Shown: in pieces, positions 8,131-13,340 of the stretch
Position numbering within the stretch: position 1 is the first letter of the stretch
Layout: each line of letters starts with the position of its first letter
From: an uncultured beta proteobacterium
GTDB taxonomy: Bacteria; Pseudomonadota; Gammaproteobacteria; Burkholderiales; Burkholderiaceae_C
NCBI GenBank assembly: GCA_903914615.1
Contig: CAIWPS010000147.1
Coordinates: 1-37,049, forward strand
Reading direction: 5' to 3'
DNA length: 37,049 nucleotides
The notes under the pieces: generated by a model
Database searches by the model: none
Told to the model about the DNA's origin: nothing
The model's input: the letters and a program-made list of their open reading frames with translations, nothing else
Position numbers and translations under genes: made by a program

Positions 8131-8460
8131 TCACGCCTCCAGGTTGGTCAGGTTGGTATCGCCGGCACGGTTGCCGATGATCGGGTGCCGGCGCCAGTTC
8201 TGGCCGGATACCTGACTGTAAGCGTTGAGCGCGGCGACCGCCATCGCGCGCAGTTCCTGCGGGCTGACGGGGCGGCCCTGGTCGTGATCCCATTCCGCGT
8301 TGGCGACGAGCTCCAGGCCCGTGCGCAGGGCATCGACGGCGAGGCTGAGCTTGCGGTTGCCCTCCGCGAAGTTGTGGGCCGCCTCGCGGGCCGCCTCGAG
8401 CGGGTCTGGCAGGCCCAGGGAGGGTTTTTCGCCGGGAGCGGTTTTCTTGCGGGTGGCCAT
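8131..8460 (-). CDS. Hypothetical protein
   Basis: This is a 109-aa protein with a basic N-terminal tail followed by amphipathic helices (AAREAAHNFAEGNRKLSLAV). Its ATG shares a base with the upstream stop (TGATG). It is not recognised as a family. Position within the early leftward block between replication and integrase genes is the only functional hint. Confidence 0.7.
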   Translation of the reverse strand: MATRKKTAPGEKPSLGLPDPLEAAREAAHNFAEGNRKLSLAVDALRTGLELVANAEWDHDQGRPVSPQELRAMAVAALNAYSQVSGQNWRRHPIIGNRAGDTNLTNLEA

Positions 8461-8783
8461 CAGGGGCCCTCGGTCTTGCGGGGACGGCCGGGGCCGCGCT
8501 TTTCAGGCTGCGGCTCCGGTTCGGATTCGGCAGGGGCGAGCTTCGCCAGGCCCCGGCGGGTGCGATCGAAGCGCGGGTCTGCGGCGCTGACGTCATGCCC
8601 GAGCCGCTCGAGGATGAGGTTGGTCACGTCGGTGGCGTTGTCGAGCCAGGCATCGCCGCCGAGTGCCTCGAGCGCGCCGGGCTCGAGCTCAGGCAGGCAG
8701 CTCACGTAGGACCGCAGTCGCTGGAACAGTTCCGCGACGCCACGCATGGTGCGCTCGCGGATGAGTACCGGCTGCTTTAGCAC
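8460..8783 (-). CDS. Hypothetical protein with AT-hook-like C-terminus
   Basis: The start is placed at GTG 8783, which overlaps the preceding stop (GTGCTAA), giving 107 aa. The longer track ORF reads through the neighbouring gene in another frame. The body is helical (AELFQRLRSYVSCLPELEPG). The C-terminus is acidic/Pro-rich and ends GPGRPRKTEG, an AT-hook-like GRPRK motif that can bind the minor groove of DNA. DNA binding is inferred from that motif only. Confidence 0.65.
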   Translation of the reverse strand: MLKQPVLIRERTMRGVAELFQRLRSYVSCLPELEPGALEALGGDAWLDNATDVTNLILERLGHDVSAADPRFDRTRRGLAKLAPAESEPEPQPEKRGPGRPRKTEGP

Positions 8784-8989
8784 GGCACCCCCGGTGGGGC
8801 AAACTCCCCGCACCCGTCCGTGGGGTCGATCGGCGGCCACAGGCCGGCGAGGCCGATCGCGCCCGGCTGCTTGCCCGGCAGCAGGTGGAGCACGGCCGGG
8901 TGGCGGGTGCAGATGAGGCCCGTGGCGCCCAGCTGTTGGGCCATGCGGCTATGGCGGCACTCGGCGCAGGTGGGTCGGACGTCGGTCAT
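8777..8989 (-). CDS. Small Cys-rich, possible zinc-ribbon protein
   Basis: This is a 70-aa protein from ATG 8989, overlapping the upstream stop as ATGA. It has CAECRHSR near the N-terminus and ICTRHP about 15 residues later, a layout typical of small zinc-binding phage proteins. Further cysteines lie near the C-terminus. Function is unknown. The upstream in-frame ATG at 9004 would extend it by five residues. Confidence 0.66.
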   Translation of the reverse strand: MTDVRPTCAECRHSRMAQQLGATGLICTRHPAVLHLLPGKQPGAIGLAGLWPPIDPTDGCGEFAPPGVPC

Positions 8990-9249
8990 GCCATGCGCTC
9001 GCACAGCAGGTAGGCCTCGCGGCTCTGGATTTCGCTGAGCGCGTTGTCCCTGGCGATCGCCTTGCCGACGACCGCGTCAAAATTCGCGGGTGTGACGCAC
9101 GCGGAGTACCCCACGCCCGAGTACCCGTTGCGCACGGTCAGGCAGCAGACCGTGACCTGCGTGCCGGGGAATACGTGGTACTGCTCCGTGACGATGAGCG
9201 ACTCGCAGTGTGCGCGGCTCACGGTCGCGCTGCCGGTGGGCTGGGTCAT
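8986..9249 (-). CDS. Gp49-family phage protein
   Basis: This is an 87-aa protein matching the phage Gp49 family. A variable N-terminus precedes VTVCCLTVRNGYSGVGYSAC, then VTPANFDAVVGKAIARDNAL and a C-terminal helix. The family pattern is 'LRNGF-V-G-SACV-P-NFD-EIG-KIA-E-A'. It is a widespread small early protein of unknown biochemical role. Its ATG overlaps the preceding stop (ATGA). Confidence 0.82.
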   Translation of the reverse strand: MTQPTGSATVSRAHCESLIVTEQYHVFPGTQVTVCCLTVRNGYSGVGYSACVTPANFDAVVGKAIARDNALSEIQSREAYLLCERMA

Positions 9250-9617
9250 GGCTTGCCTCGCGTGAGGGATTCAACGGCGGTTTGCAGGTTGCCGATAGGC
9301 CCGAGAAACTTGCCGAGCATGCGGTGCTGTTCACGAAGCGCCTCGACGATCGGGGTCTGTGCGGCCACGGTCTGGGCCATGAGGTCCGTCAGCCGATCGA
9401 GCCTGCGCGCCTGCTTGTCGACCTTGCCGTGCAGCGCTTCCACGCGGATCGGCAGCGGCGCCAGGTAGGTGTTTTGCGCGTGCACGTTGAGCTCGACGCC
9501 CCCGTACCGCTCCGCGTTGGCCTTCTCGAGCTCCTCCAGGCGCGCCGCGAGCTCGCGCAGTGCGCCCGGTACCGAGCGGGGCCGCTTCGCCGGCGCGCGT
9601 GGCGTTCGCGGCTTCAC
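9246..9617 (-). CDS. Coiled-coil hypothetical protein
   Basis: This is a 123-aa protein with a GTG start at 9617 forming a GTGA overlap with the upstream stop. A basic N-terminus is followed by long amphipathic helices (LRELAARLEELEKANAERY; VEALHGKVDKQARRLDRL) that suggest a coiled-coil oligomer. There is no membrane segment. Not recognised. Confidence 0.7.
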   Translation of the reverse strand: MKPRTPRAPAKRPRSVPGALRELAARLEELEKANAERYGGVELNVHAQNTYLAPLPIRVEALHGKVDKQARRLDRLTDLMAQTVAAQTPIVEALREQHRMLGKFLGPIGNLQTAVESLTRGKP

Positions 9618-10027
9618 CGGCTAACGTCCGCGCGGCGCAGGATGGTCACGCGCACGCCGTAGGTTTTCTCGACGACGGCGATCTTCACCCGGCTGGTCTG
9701 CGTCATAACGCCCTTCGTGTCCTCGATGGTGACGACGTCGTCGGCTGAACCGCTGCGGTTCCACACGACGAGAAAGTCCGCACGGTAGACCACACGGGGC
9801 GCGACGTCAAACGGCACTTGCCGCAGGAAGTACCGGACCTGGCCCCACTGCACCAGCTGCACGAGCTCGCGGTAGCGGTCCGCCTCGAGCTTGGAATCGA
9901 AGCGGATGCCGTTGCAGACCGTCGCCCGGTTCGCGAATTTCCCGCCGACGCGCTCGCTGAGCACGGGTGGCAAGTCCGCCGCACCGCCGCGCCGGCGCGC
10001 GTAGGCGGTCCAGGCGCTACGCGTCAC
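9614..10027 (-). CDS. DUF1064-type nuclease (PD-(D/E)XK fold)
   Basis: The start is placed at GTG 10027 (137 aa) because GGAGGG lies five bases upstream; ATGs at 10048 and 10054 lack a good ribosome site. The sequence fits DUF1064: IRFDSKLEADRYRELVQL with the first acidic residue, then RADFLVVW and IEDTKG as the D...(D/E)xK metal site. The family is thought to act as an endonuclease or resolvase in phage recombination, replication or packaging. The neighbouring origin and initiator gene support a DNA-metabolism role. Confidence 0.8.
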   Translation of the reverse strand: MTRSAWTAYARRRGGAADLPPVLSERVGGKFANRATVCNGIRFDSKLEADRYRELVQLVQWGQVRYFLRQVPFDVAPRVVYRADFLVVWNRSGSADDVVTIEDTKGVMTQTSRVKIAVVEKTYGVRVTILRRADVSR

Positions 10028-10226
10028 GGGCACCCTCCGCACGGTCATAGCCACAGGCGTTTTTGGCCGCGGCCAGGGACAGGAACGTCCCGAGCGGGTG
10101 CAGCCGGGTCCCGCCCATGAGCCGCTCGACGCGGTAGGCCCTCCAGCACTCCGGGCGGATGTACGTCACCCGGTAGCCCTCCGCGTGGTGGGTCCCGAAA
10201 TTTCCGAGCTCCTCGGTCCAGTCCAT
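10017..10226 (-). CDS. Small hypothetical protein
   Basis: This is a 69-aa alpha/beta-looking protein (GYRVTYIRPECWRAYRVE). Its ATG at 10226 has a good ribosome site (GGGGGAG, seven bases upstream). The stop lies 8 nt inside the next gene's GTG start, typical of this operon. Not recognised. Confidence 0.68.
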   Translation of the reverse strand: MDWTEELGNFGTHHAEGYRVTYIRPECWRAYRVERLMGGTRLHPLGTFLSLAAAKNACGYDRAEGARDA

Positions 10227-10277
10227 GGCCTTCTCCCCCTTGCCAAACTTCTCGGCTCCGCGGTCGCTGCCGCAAAG

Positions 10278-10286
10278 TTATCCACA
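10278..10286 (+). promoter_or_regulatory. Perfect DnaA box (TTATCCACA)
   Basis: TTATCCACA matches the DnaA box consensus exactly. It lies between the initiator gene stop and the next gene, beside an AT-rich patch. It is in the same orientation as the repeat array at 10568-10611. Confidence 0.7.
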
Positions 10287-10296
10287 GGGCTCTAGA

Positions 10297-10327
10297 TTCT
10301 TAGGATTTGTTCTTAGTTCTAGTTCTG
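10297..10327. promoter_or_regulatory. AT-rich repeat patch, candidate DNA-unwinding element
   Basis: TTCTTAG at 10297 and 10310 (13 bp apart), followed by TTCTAG at 10317 and TTCTGG at 10323, form an AT-rich block unusual for this GC-rich genome. It sits between the DnaA box at 10278 and the iterons at 10328. Origins commonly place a melting element beside such repeats. The role is inferred. Confidence 0.5.
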
Positions 10328-10791
10328 GTCCGCATTTTGTCCGCAATGTGTCCGCATTGCGTCCGCACCGCGTCCGCTCGCGTGGTACGCTTGCGGTCGG
10401 CGTCGACTGCCCGACGCTTCGCTAAGGTGCCGTTATGATTGTGGAAATTCGGGAGCGTTACCTGGCCGTCGACGACTTGAAGCCACTCCGGCGGGAGGAG
10501 GTCGCAGATGCCCTTAATGCCGGTGAATTGGTCTACGTCGTCCGGAGTGAACGGAGTACGGTCGAAATCATCCACAGCCTGCTCACAGGTTATCCACAGG
10601 ATACTCACAGCCCCGATGGCCATGGCGACAAACGCATTATGGTCAATCGGGGTTTGAGTTCCGCCGGTGACGCGGCCCCGATCGCGGGCGGCTAACTCGC
10701 GCGCGATTCGGTGGATCCGTGCATCCAGGTAAAGGCTCTTTTCGAGCTTGACCCAGGGGCCCTGGTGGGCTGGCCGTGGGGGCCTCGTCAT
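10300..10791 (-). CDS. Replication initiator, RepO/DnaD-like N-terminal type
   Basis: This is a 163-aa protein. The start WVKLEKSLYLDARIHRI, the middle IKGICDLLPPEWLQV and the signature LPNFHNHNGTLAKRRAVDAD resemble the N-terminal winged-helix part of phage replication proteins of the lambda-O/replisome-organiser type, where 'F-HNG-AKRRA--A-R-KR' is common. No C-terminal helicase-loader domain follows; the tail is Arg/Lys/Thr-rich. The ATG overlaps the HTH gene stop (ATGA). The coding region contains two 11-bp-phased repeat arrays and is flanked by a DnaA box, so the gene probably contains the origin, as lambda O does. The assignment is by pattern, not search. Confidence 0.7.
   Translation of the reverse strand: MTRPPRPAHQGPWVKLEKSLYLDARIHRIARELAARDRGRVTGGTQTPIDHNAFVAMAIGAVSILWITCEQAVDDFDRTPFTPDDVDQFTGIKGICDLLPPEWLQVVDGQVTLPNFHNHNGTLAKRRAVDADRKRTTRADAVRTQCGHIADKMRTRTRTKNKS
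10328..10382 (+). repeat. Five 11-bp iterons (core GTCCGC)
   Basis: Units start at 10328, 10339, 10350, 10361 and 10372: GTCCGCATTTT, GTCCGCAATGT, GTCCGCATTGC, GTCCGCACCGC, GTCCGCTCGCG. The first six bases are invariant and the period is exactly 11, about one helical turn. Because 11 is not a multiple of three, the repeat cannot come from a repeated peptide, although it lies inside the coding 3' end of the initiator gene. It probably binds the initiator protein. Confidence 0.85.
10568..10611 (+). repeat. Four 11-bp DnaA-box-like repeats inside the initiator gene
   Basis: Units are TCATCCACAGC (10568), CTGCTCACAGG (10579), TTATCCACAGG (10590) and ATACTCACAGC (10601). All share CACAG with an exact 11-bp period. 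The third contains a perfect DnaA box and the first differs by one base. The period does not match codons. This looks like a helically phased DnaA-binding array forming part of the origin. Confidence 0.82.
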
Positions 10792-10988
10792 GGCGCCGGC
10801 GGCGTGCGCACGCGCCGATAGGACTCGTAGGCCTCGAGCCCGAGGTAGGCCAGCAGCCGGGGTCCTGGCAGCTTGCGGCCATTGAGGACCTTGCCGACAA
10901 AGGCGCCAGAGACGCCCGCCTCACGGCCGACGTCCCGCAGGGTGCGGCCGCGACAGCGGGCGGCCAGTTCGCGTTGTGCTAGGTTCAT
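10788..10988 (-). CDS. Cro/XRE-like helix-turn-helix regulator
   Basis: This is a 66-aa protein, about the size of Cro. The HTH spans RTLRDVGREAGVSGAFVGKV followed by LNGRK: helix 2, turn (AGVS) and recognition helix. It is the first leftward gene, and its ATG at 10988 overlaps no other gene. The candidate leftward promoter would start RNA only about 8 nt upstream and no Shine-Dalgarno is visible, resembling the leaderless lambda cI message. The two ACCGCARCGGT palindromes just upstream are its likely operators. Whether it acts as a Cro or as the lysogenic repressor cannot be decided. It is the only obvious repressor-type gene in the genome. Confidence 0.78.
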   Translation of the reverse strand: MNLAQRELAARCRGRTLRDVGREAGVSGAFVGKVLNGRKLPGPRLLAYLGLEAYESYRRVRTPPAP

Positions 10989-11002
10989 GGCGCAAGGTTA
11001 GT

Positions 11003-11031
11003 GCGATACCCGCTAGACCGCAACGGTTAAA
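11003..11031 (-). promoter_or_regulatory. Candidate leftward promoter
   Basis: On the minus strand TTTAAC (11031-11026) and TATCGC (11008-11003) are separated by exactly 17 bp. Each matches three of six consensus bases, so it is weak alone. Supporting points are the correct spacing, the position in front of the first leftward gene and the palindrome 11017-11027 in the spacer. Confidence 0.4.
11017..11027. promoter_or_regulatory. Operator O1 (ACCGCAACGGT)
   Basis: This 11-bp interrupted palindrome has ACCG/CGGT arms. It differs by one base from O2 at 11058-11068, and the centres are 41 bp apart, about four helical turns. It lies in the spacer of the candidate leftward promoter. It is probably bound by the adjacent HTH protein. 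Confidence 0.62.
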
Positions 11032-11046
11032 CTGTGCGCTGCGTCG

Positions 11047-11075
11047 TTGACGGCGATACCGCAGCGGTCTACCCT
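11047..11075 (+). promoter_or_regulatory. Candidate rightward promoter
   Basis: The -35 TTGACG (11047-11052, five of six) and -10 TACCCT (11070-11075, three of six) are 17 bp apart. Transcription would start near 11082, and GAGGGAG (11094-11100) precedes the ATG at 11105. Operator O2 lies wholly between the two boxes. Confidence 0.6.
11058..11068. promoter_or_regulatory. Operator O2 (ACCGCAGCGGT)
   Basis: This perfect palindrome has five-base arms around a central A. It lies inside the 17-bp spacer of the rightward promoter, so a bound repressor would block RNA polymerase. It pairs with O1 at 11017-11027. Flanking 8-bp repeats are also present: GCGATACC at 11003 and 11053, and TAGACCGC/GCGGTCTA at 11014 and 11064. 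Confidence 0.65.
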
Positions 11076-11104
11076 ACGAGACGTCACAGTCACGAGGGAG
11101 TCGC

Positions 11105-11584
11105 ATGCAATATCCCAGAATCGTCGCGCAGACCGGCCGGACCCACATTTACCGGGTCGAATGGTCGCCCAGCGCTTTCACCTTCCATGACACGCACGCG
11201 CAGTGCGTGGCTGCCATTCTCACGCGCGGGATGGTCCCGCCTATCGAGGAGTTTCCCTATGCGTCGCCTGCCGCCGTTTCATTGGACGGAGCTCCTGGCA
11301 CCGGGCCTGCTGCTGGTGTTCCTGCTCCTGGTGCTGCTGGTCGTGATCCGCGGCCTGCTCGCGCAGCCGAGCCTGACGTTGTGAGCGGGGCAGGACTGGC
11401 CGCGGTGCGGCTGCTGCCCACGATGACGCTCGAGCAGGCGGATGCGTGGTGCCAGGCTAACCGCATGGCACTGGTGATCGGCTACCGCCGCACGGCGCCT
11501 GGCGAGCGCGTGCCGACGTTTACGGCGGTGCCGATCGACGGGCCGCAGAACCTGCCGGCGCTGCTGCGCGAGCAGGCCCTTTGA
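11105..11584 (+). CDS. First rightward gene; as read, a 159-aa apparent fusion
   Basis: ATG at 11105 has a strong ribosome site (GAGGGAG). Residues 1-51 (MQYPRIVAQTGRTHIYRVEW and onward, to IEEFP) look like a genuine small beta-rich protein. From about 11259 to 11380 this frame becomes Ala/Pro/Gly-rich with mostly T at third positions, unlike every neighbour, while the +1 frame there has almost pure GC third positions and encodes a TM peptide. The frame then rejoins the good-looking 3' gene at 11381. The sequence at the junction is CCCTATGCG; one extra A would give CCCTAATGCG, a TAATG stop/start overlap as used elsewhere here. So the original gene was probably 51 aa. Function unknown. Confidence 0.5.
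   Translation: MQYPRIVAQTGRTHIYRVEWSPSAFTFHDTHAQCVAAILTRGMVPPIEEFPYASPAAVSLDGAPGTGPAAGVPAPGAAGRDPRPARAAEPDVVSGAGLAAVRLLPTMTLEQADAWCQANRMALVIGYRRTAPGERVPTFTAVPIDGPQNLPALLREQAL
11259..11384 (+). CDS. 41-aa single-TM peptide nested in +1 frame
   Basis: ATG at 11259 has GAGGAG seven bases upstream. The peptide has a short basic/aromatic N-terminus (MRRLPPFHW) and one strong membrane segment of about 20 Leu/Val residues (LLAPGLLLVFLLLVLLVVI), ending RGLLAQPSLTL. Nearly every codon ends in G or C, matching real genes in this genome, whereas the overlapping long frame does not. Its TGA overlaps the GTG of the next gene (GTGA). Expressed first after the rightward promoter, it could be a small membrane effector; function unknown. 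Confidence 0.68.
   Translation: MRRLPPFHWTELLAPGLLLVFLLLVLLVVIRGLLAQPSLTL
11381..11584 (+). CDS. 67-aa hypothetical protein (3' part of the 159-aa frame)
   Basis: GTG at 11381 overlaps the TM peptide stop as GTGA, the coupling style used repeatedly in this genome, so this is probably a separate gene. The sequence LPTMTLEQADAWCQANRMAL then VIGYRRTAPGERVPTFTAVP looks like a compact alpha/beta domain. Not recognised. It shares its frame with the ORF starting at 11105, so the two interpretations are mutually exclusive unless the fusion is real. Confidence 0.55.
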   Translation: MSGAGLAAVRLLPTMTLEQADAWCQANRMALVIGYRRTAPGERVPTFTAVPIDGPQNLPALLREQAL

Positions 11585-11868
11585 GCGCGGCGGAGCGGGC
11601 CATCATGGCAGCGAGCACCTACGCGCTTCGCGAGCGCGGGGTGCCGCTCTTTTTCCGCATGCTCACGCCGGAGGACCAGGCCATATGGGACCGCCTGGCG
11701 CCGACGGGCACGCCGCGTGCGCAGCTGTTTTATCAGTCGCTGTCCACCGATTGGGAGGACCTGACGACGTGCCTGGTGGCATCGCACTTCGCCGCCAACG
11801 CGGCGCCAGGCTGGCATGCGCGCAAACACGCCCTTTCGGACTTCGCCGTCCGAGCGCTGCTGCCATGA
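11581..11868 (+). CDS. Hypothetical protein
   Basis: Up to 95 aa. A TTG at 11581 gives a TTGA overlap with the preceding stop, but ATG at 11605 with GGAG eight bases upstream is at least as likely (87 aa). The content is helical (RERGVPLFFRMLTPEDQAIW; DWEDLTTCLVASHFAA). Not recognised. The next gene starts within its stop (ATGA). Confidence 0.65.
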   Translation: MSAAERAIMAASTYALRERGVPLFFRMLTPEDQAIWDRLAPTGTPRAQLFYQSLSTDWEDLTTCLVASHFAANAAPGWHARKHALSDFAVRALLP

Positions 11869-12335
11869 AGGCGGGAATACGGCGGCTCCAGGGGGCGTGG
11901 GAGGTTGTCGTTGGCGTGCTGCTGATGCGCCTGGCACGTGGCGAGGCCATCGTCACGCGCCAGGACCTGGCAGCGCTGCCGATGGATCGGGTGCTGTTGG
12001 CAACCGAGTCCGAGGACGGCGAGGCGCTGGCGCTGATTTTCTGCACGCCGGAGGCGGCGCAGGAAATCAAGCAGGTACGCGGCGCGGACGTGACGACGTT
12101 GCAGTCGATGTACCAGAAACTCGCCGCGGTGCTGCTTTGGAAGTACGCGAAGGATGGCACGGTCATCACGCAGGCGGACCGGCGCGCGCTGCCCGTTGAC
12201 CGCGTGCTGCTCGTGCACGGCCACGCGGATGACCTCGAGTTGCGCTACGTGCCGCTCGAGGAGGCCCGCGCGGTCGCCAGGCGCGAGCGCGATAACGAGG
12301 GCCGGATCATTCTGCCGGGCCTGGAACCGAAGTAA
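11865..12335 (+). CDS. Tandem two-copy module protein (module A x2)
   Basis: 156 aa from ATG 11865, which overlaps the previous stop (ATGA); the longer track ORF upstream is a shadow. The protein is an internal duplication. Residues about 8-77 (W-VVVGVLLMRLARGEAIVT, ALPMDRVLL) and 79-146 (Y-KLAAVLLWKYAKDGTVIT, ALPVDRVLL) align along their length with the pattern [W/Y]..V..LL.[KR].A..G..[IV]T..D..ALP.DRVLL.....D..L.....EEA. A third copy is the separate gene at 13970-14224. No known family was recognised. The repeated use suggests an interaction module that works as a dimer or pseudo-dimer. Confidence 0.75.
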   Translation: MKAGIRRLQGAWEVVVGVLLMRLARGEAIVTRQDLAALPMDRVLLATESEDGEALALIFCTPEAAQEIKQVRGADVTTLQSMYQKLAAVLLWKYAKDGTVITQADRRALPVDRVLLVHGHADDLELRYVPLEEARAVARRERDNEGRIILPGLEPK

Positions 12336-12349
12336 CGAGGGAGAGGGAC

Positions 12350-12565
12350 ATGCCCAACGGATCGACGAACGCCCTACAGGTGCAGGCTGACGCGCACACG
12401 CGGCTGGTCTGCTCGCGTGACGATGGCCAGGACGCGACGTGGTGGAACCCGGCGACGGGTTCGCTGTTTTGCGCCGACTGCGCCTGCCGCATCCATTTCC
12501 TGGCGGAGCGACTCGAGCAGCCGCCGCCGCTGGTGCCCGTGCAGGTGCGGCAGGTGATGGCATGA
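12350..12565 (+). CDS. Small Cys-motif protein, possible zinc binder
   Basis: This is a 71-aa protein. ATG at 12350 follows a strong purine-rich ribosome site (GAGGGAGAGGGA). It carries LVCSRDDGQDATWWNP and LFCADCACRIHF, that is C-x(n)-C-x2-C-x-C with a nearby His, a plausible zinc knuckle. The C-terminus is Pro/Val-rich. Function unknown. Confidence 0.72.
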   Translation: MPNGSTNALQVQADAHTRLVCSRDDGQDATWWNPATGSLFCADCACRIHFLAERLEQPPPLVPVQVRQVMA

Positions 12566-13023
12566 AGCACTACAAGGTGCCCGGTTTTTTCCTGGGAGTG
12601 CGGCCGTGGCTCGCACGCTTTCCGGTCGTGCTGGCCTCGGAGCACGCGATCGCCATGGATGCGACCAAGACGGCCGCGCGCGCGTGGGTGGAGCACACGC
12701 GCCAGCTGGTCGCGCAGAACGTCGACGCCACCGCAGGCTTTGCCACGGAGGTCGGCCGGCGGCATGCCGTCTCGAGCCAGGCGGCCGAGTTGCGCCGGCA
12801 GCGCGACGACCTGGCGCGGATCCACGCGGACGACGCGACGCGCATCGCCGAGCTCGTGAACGAGCGCAATCATTTCCGGGACCAGTTGGCGACGATCGCC
12901 CGCCGGCAGGTCCAGGATCCCGCGGCCCTGGCCGCACTGACGCTGCGCGAATGGGAGGGCAAGCGCACGCAGCGCCGCCTCGGCCCCCAGACGCCCAGCA
13001 AACCGAGAGGGACCAAGACATGA
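12562..13023 (+). CDS. Helical/coiled-coil hypothetical protein
   Basis: 153 aa from ATG 12562, in ATGA overlap with the preceding stop. The N-terminal part (MKHYKVPGFFLGVRPWLARF) is hydrophobic and aromatic. From residue about 60 it is an Arg/Glu/Ala-rich long helix (SSQAAELRRQRDDLARIHAD; IAELVNERNHFRDQL) typical of a coiled coil, with a basic C-terminal tail. Not recognised. Confidence 0.7.
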   Translation: MKHYKVPGFFLGVRPWLARFPVVLASEHAIAMDATKTAARAWVEHTRQLVAQNVDATAGFATEVGRRHAVSSQAAELRRQRDDLARIHADDATRIAELVNERNHFRDQLATIARRQVQDPAALAALTLREWEGKRTQRRLGPQTPSKPRGTKT

Positions 13024-13340
13024 CACTCAACCACAACCTGAGCGTCGCGACGCTCCTCGCGACCGCGCACGCCCTCGTGCGCCGCGGATTCGAGACGGAC
13101 CTCCTGCGGCAAGGGCCGCTGGCCGCGAAGGAACGCCCGCGGTCGCGGGGCTTCCGGTTCTCGCAGGTGCGCTCGCCGTATTTTTTGTCGCCGACGGTCA
13201 CGACGTATGACCGGCGCGGCCCGGACACGCTCATGGCCGCGCAGGACAAGCGCGTCCGCAAGGCCCTCAAGAGGGTGCGCGACCAGAACCGATGCGCGCA
13301 CGGGCAGCTGGCGCGGCAACCGCTGCGGGGGCTGCTGTGA
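13020..13340 (+). CDS. Basic hypothetical protein
   Basis: 106 aa from ATG 13020 (ATGA overlap). It is strongly basic (RRGFETDLLRQGPLAAKERP; RVRKALKRVRDQNRCAHG) with an aromatic middle (RFSQVRSPYFLSPTVTTYD). Charge suggests nucleic-acid binding but no motif is recognised. Its stop overlaps the next ATG (TGATG). Confidence 0.68.
   Translation: MTLNHNLSVATLLATAHALVRRGFETDLLRQGPLAAKERPRSRGFRFSQVRSPYFLSPTVTTYDRRGPDTLMAAQDKRVRKALKRVRDQNRCAHGQLARQPLRGLL

Noticed and set aside
10435-10695. 86-aa plus-strand ORF (MIVEIRERYLAV...) opposite the initiator gene
   Set aside because: Its sequence looks protein-like, but the opposite frame has the RepO-type signature and couples to the HTH gene by ATGA. 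Kept only as a weak possibility.
12439-12561. N-terminal extension of the 153-aa coiled-coil gene
   Set aside because: Runs antiparallel in frame to a real overlapping gene; the ATGA-coupled ATG at 12562 is the natural start.
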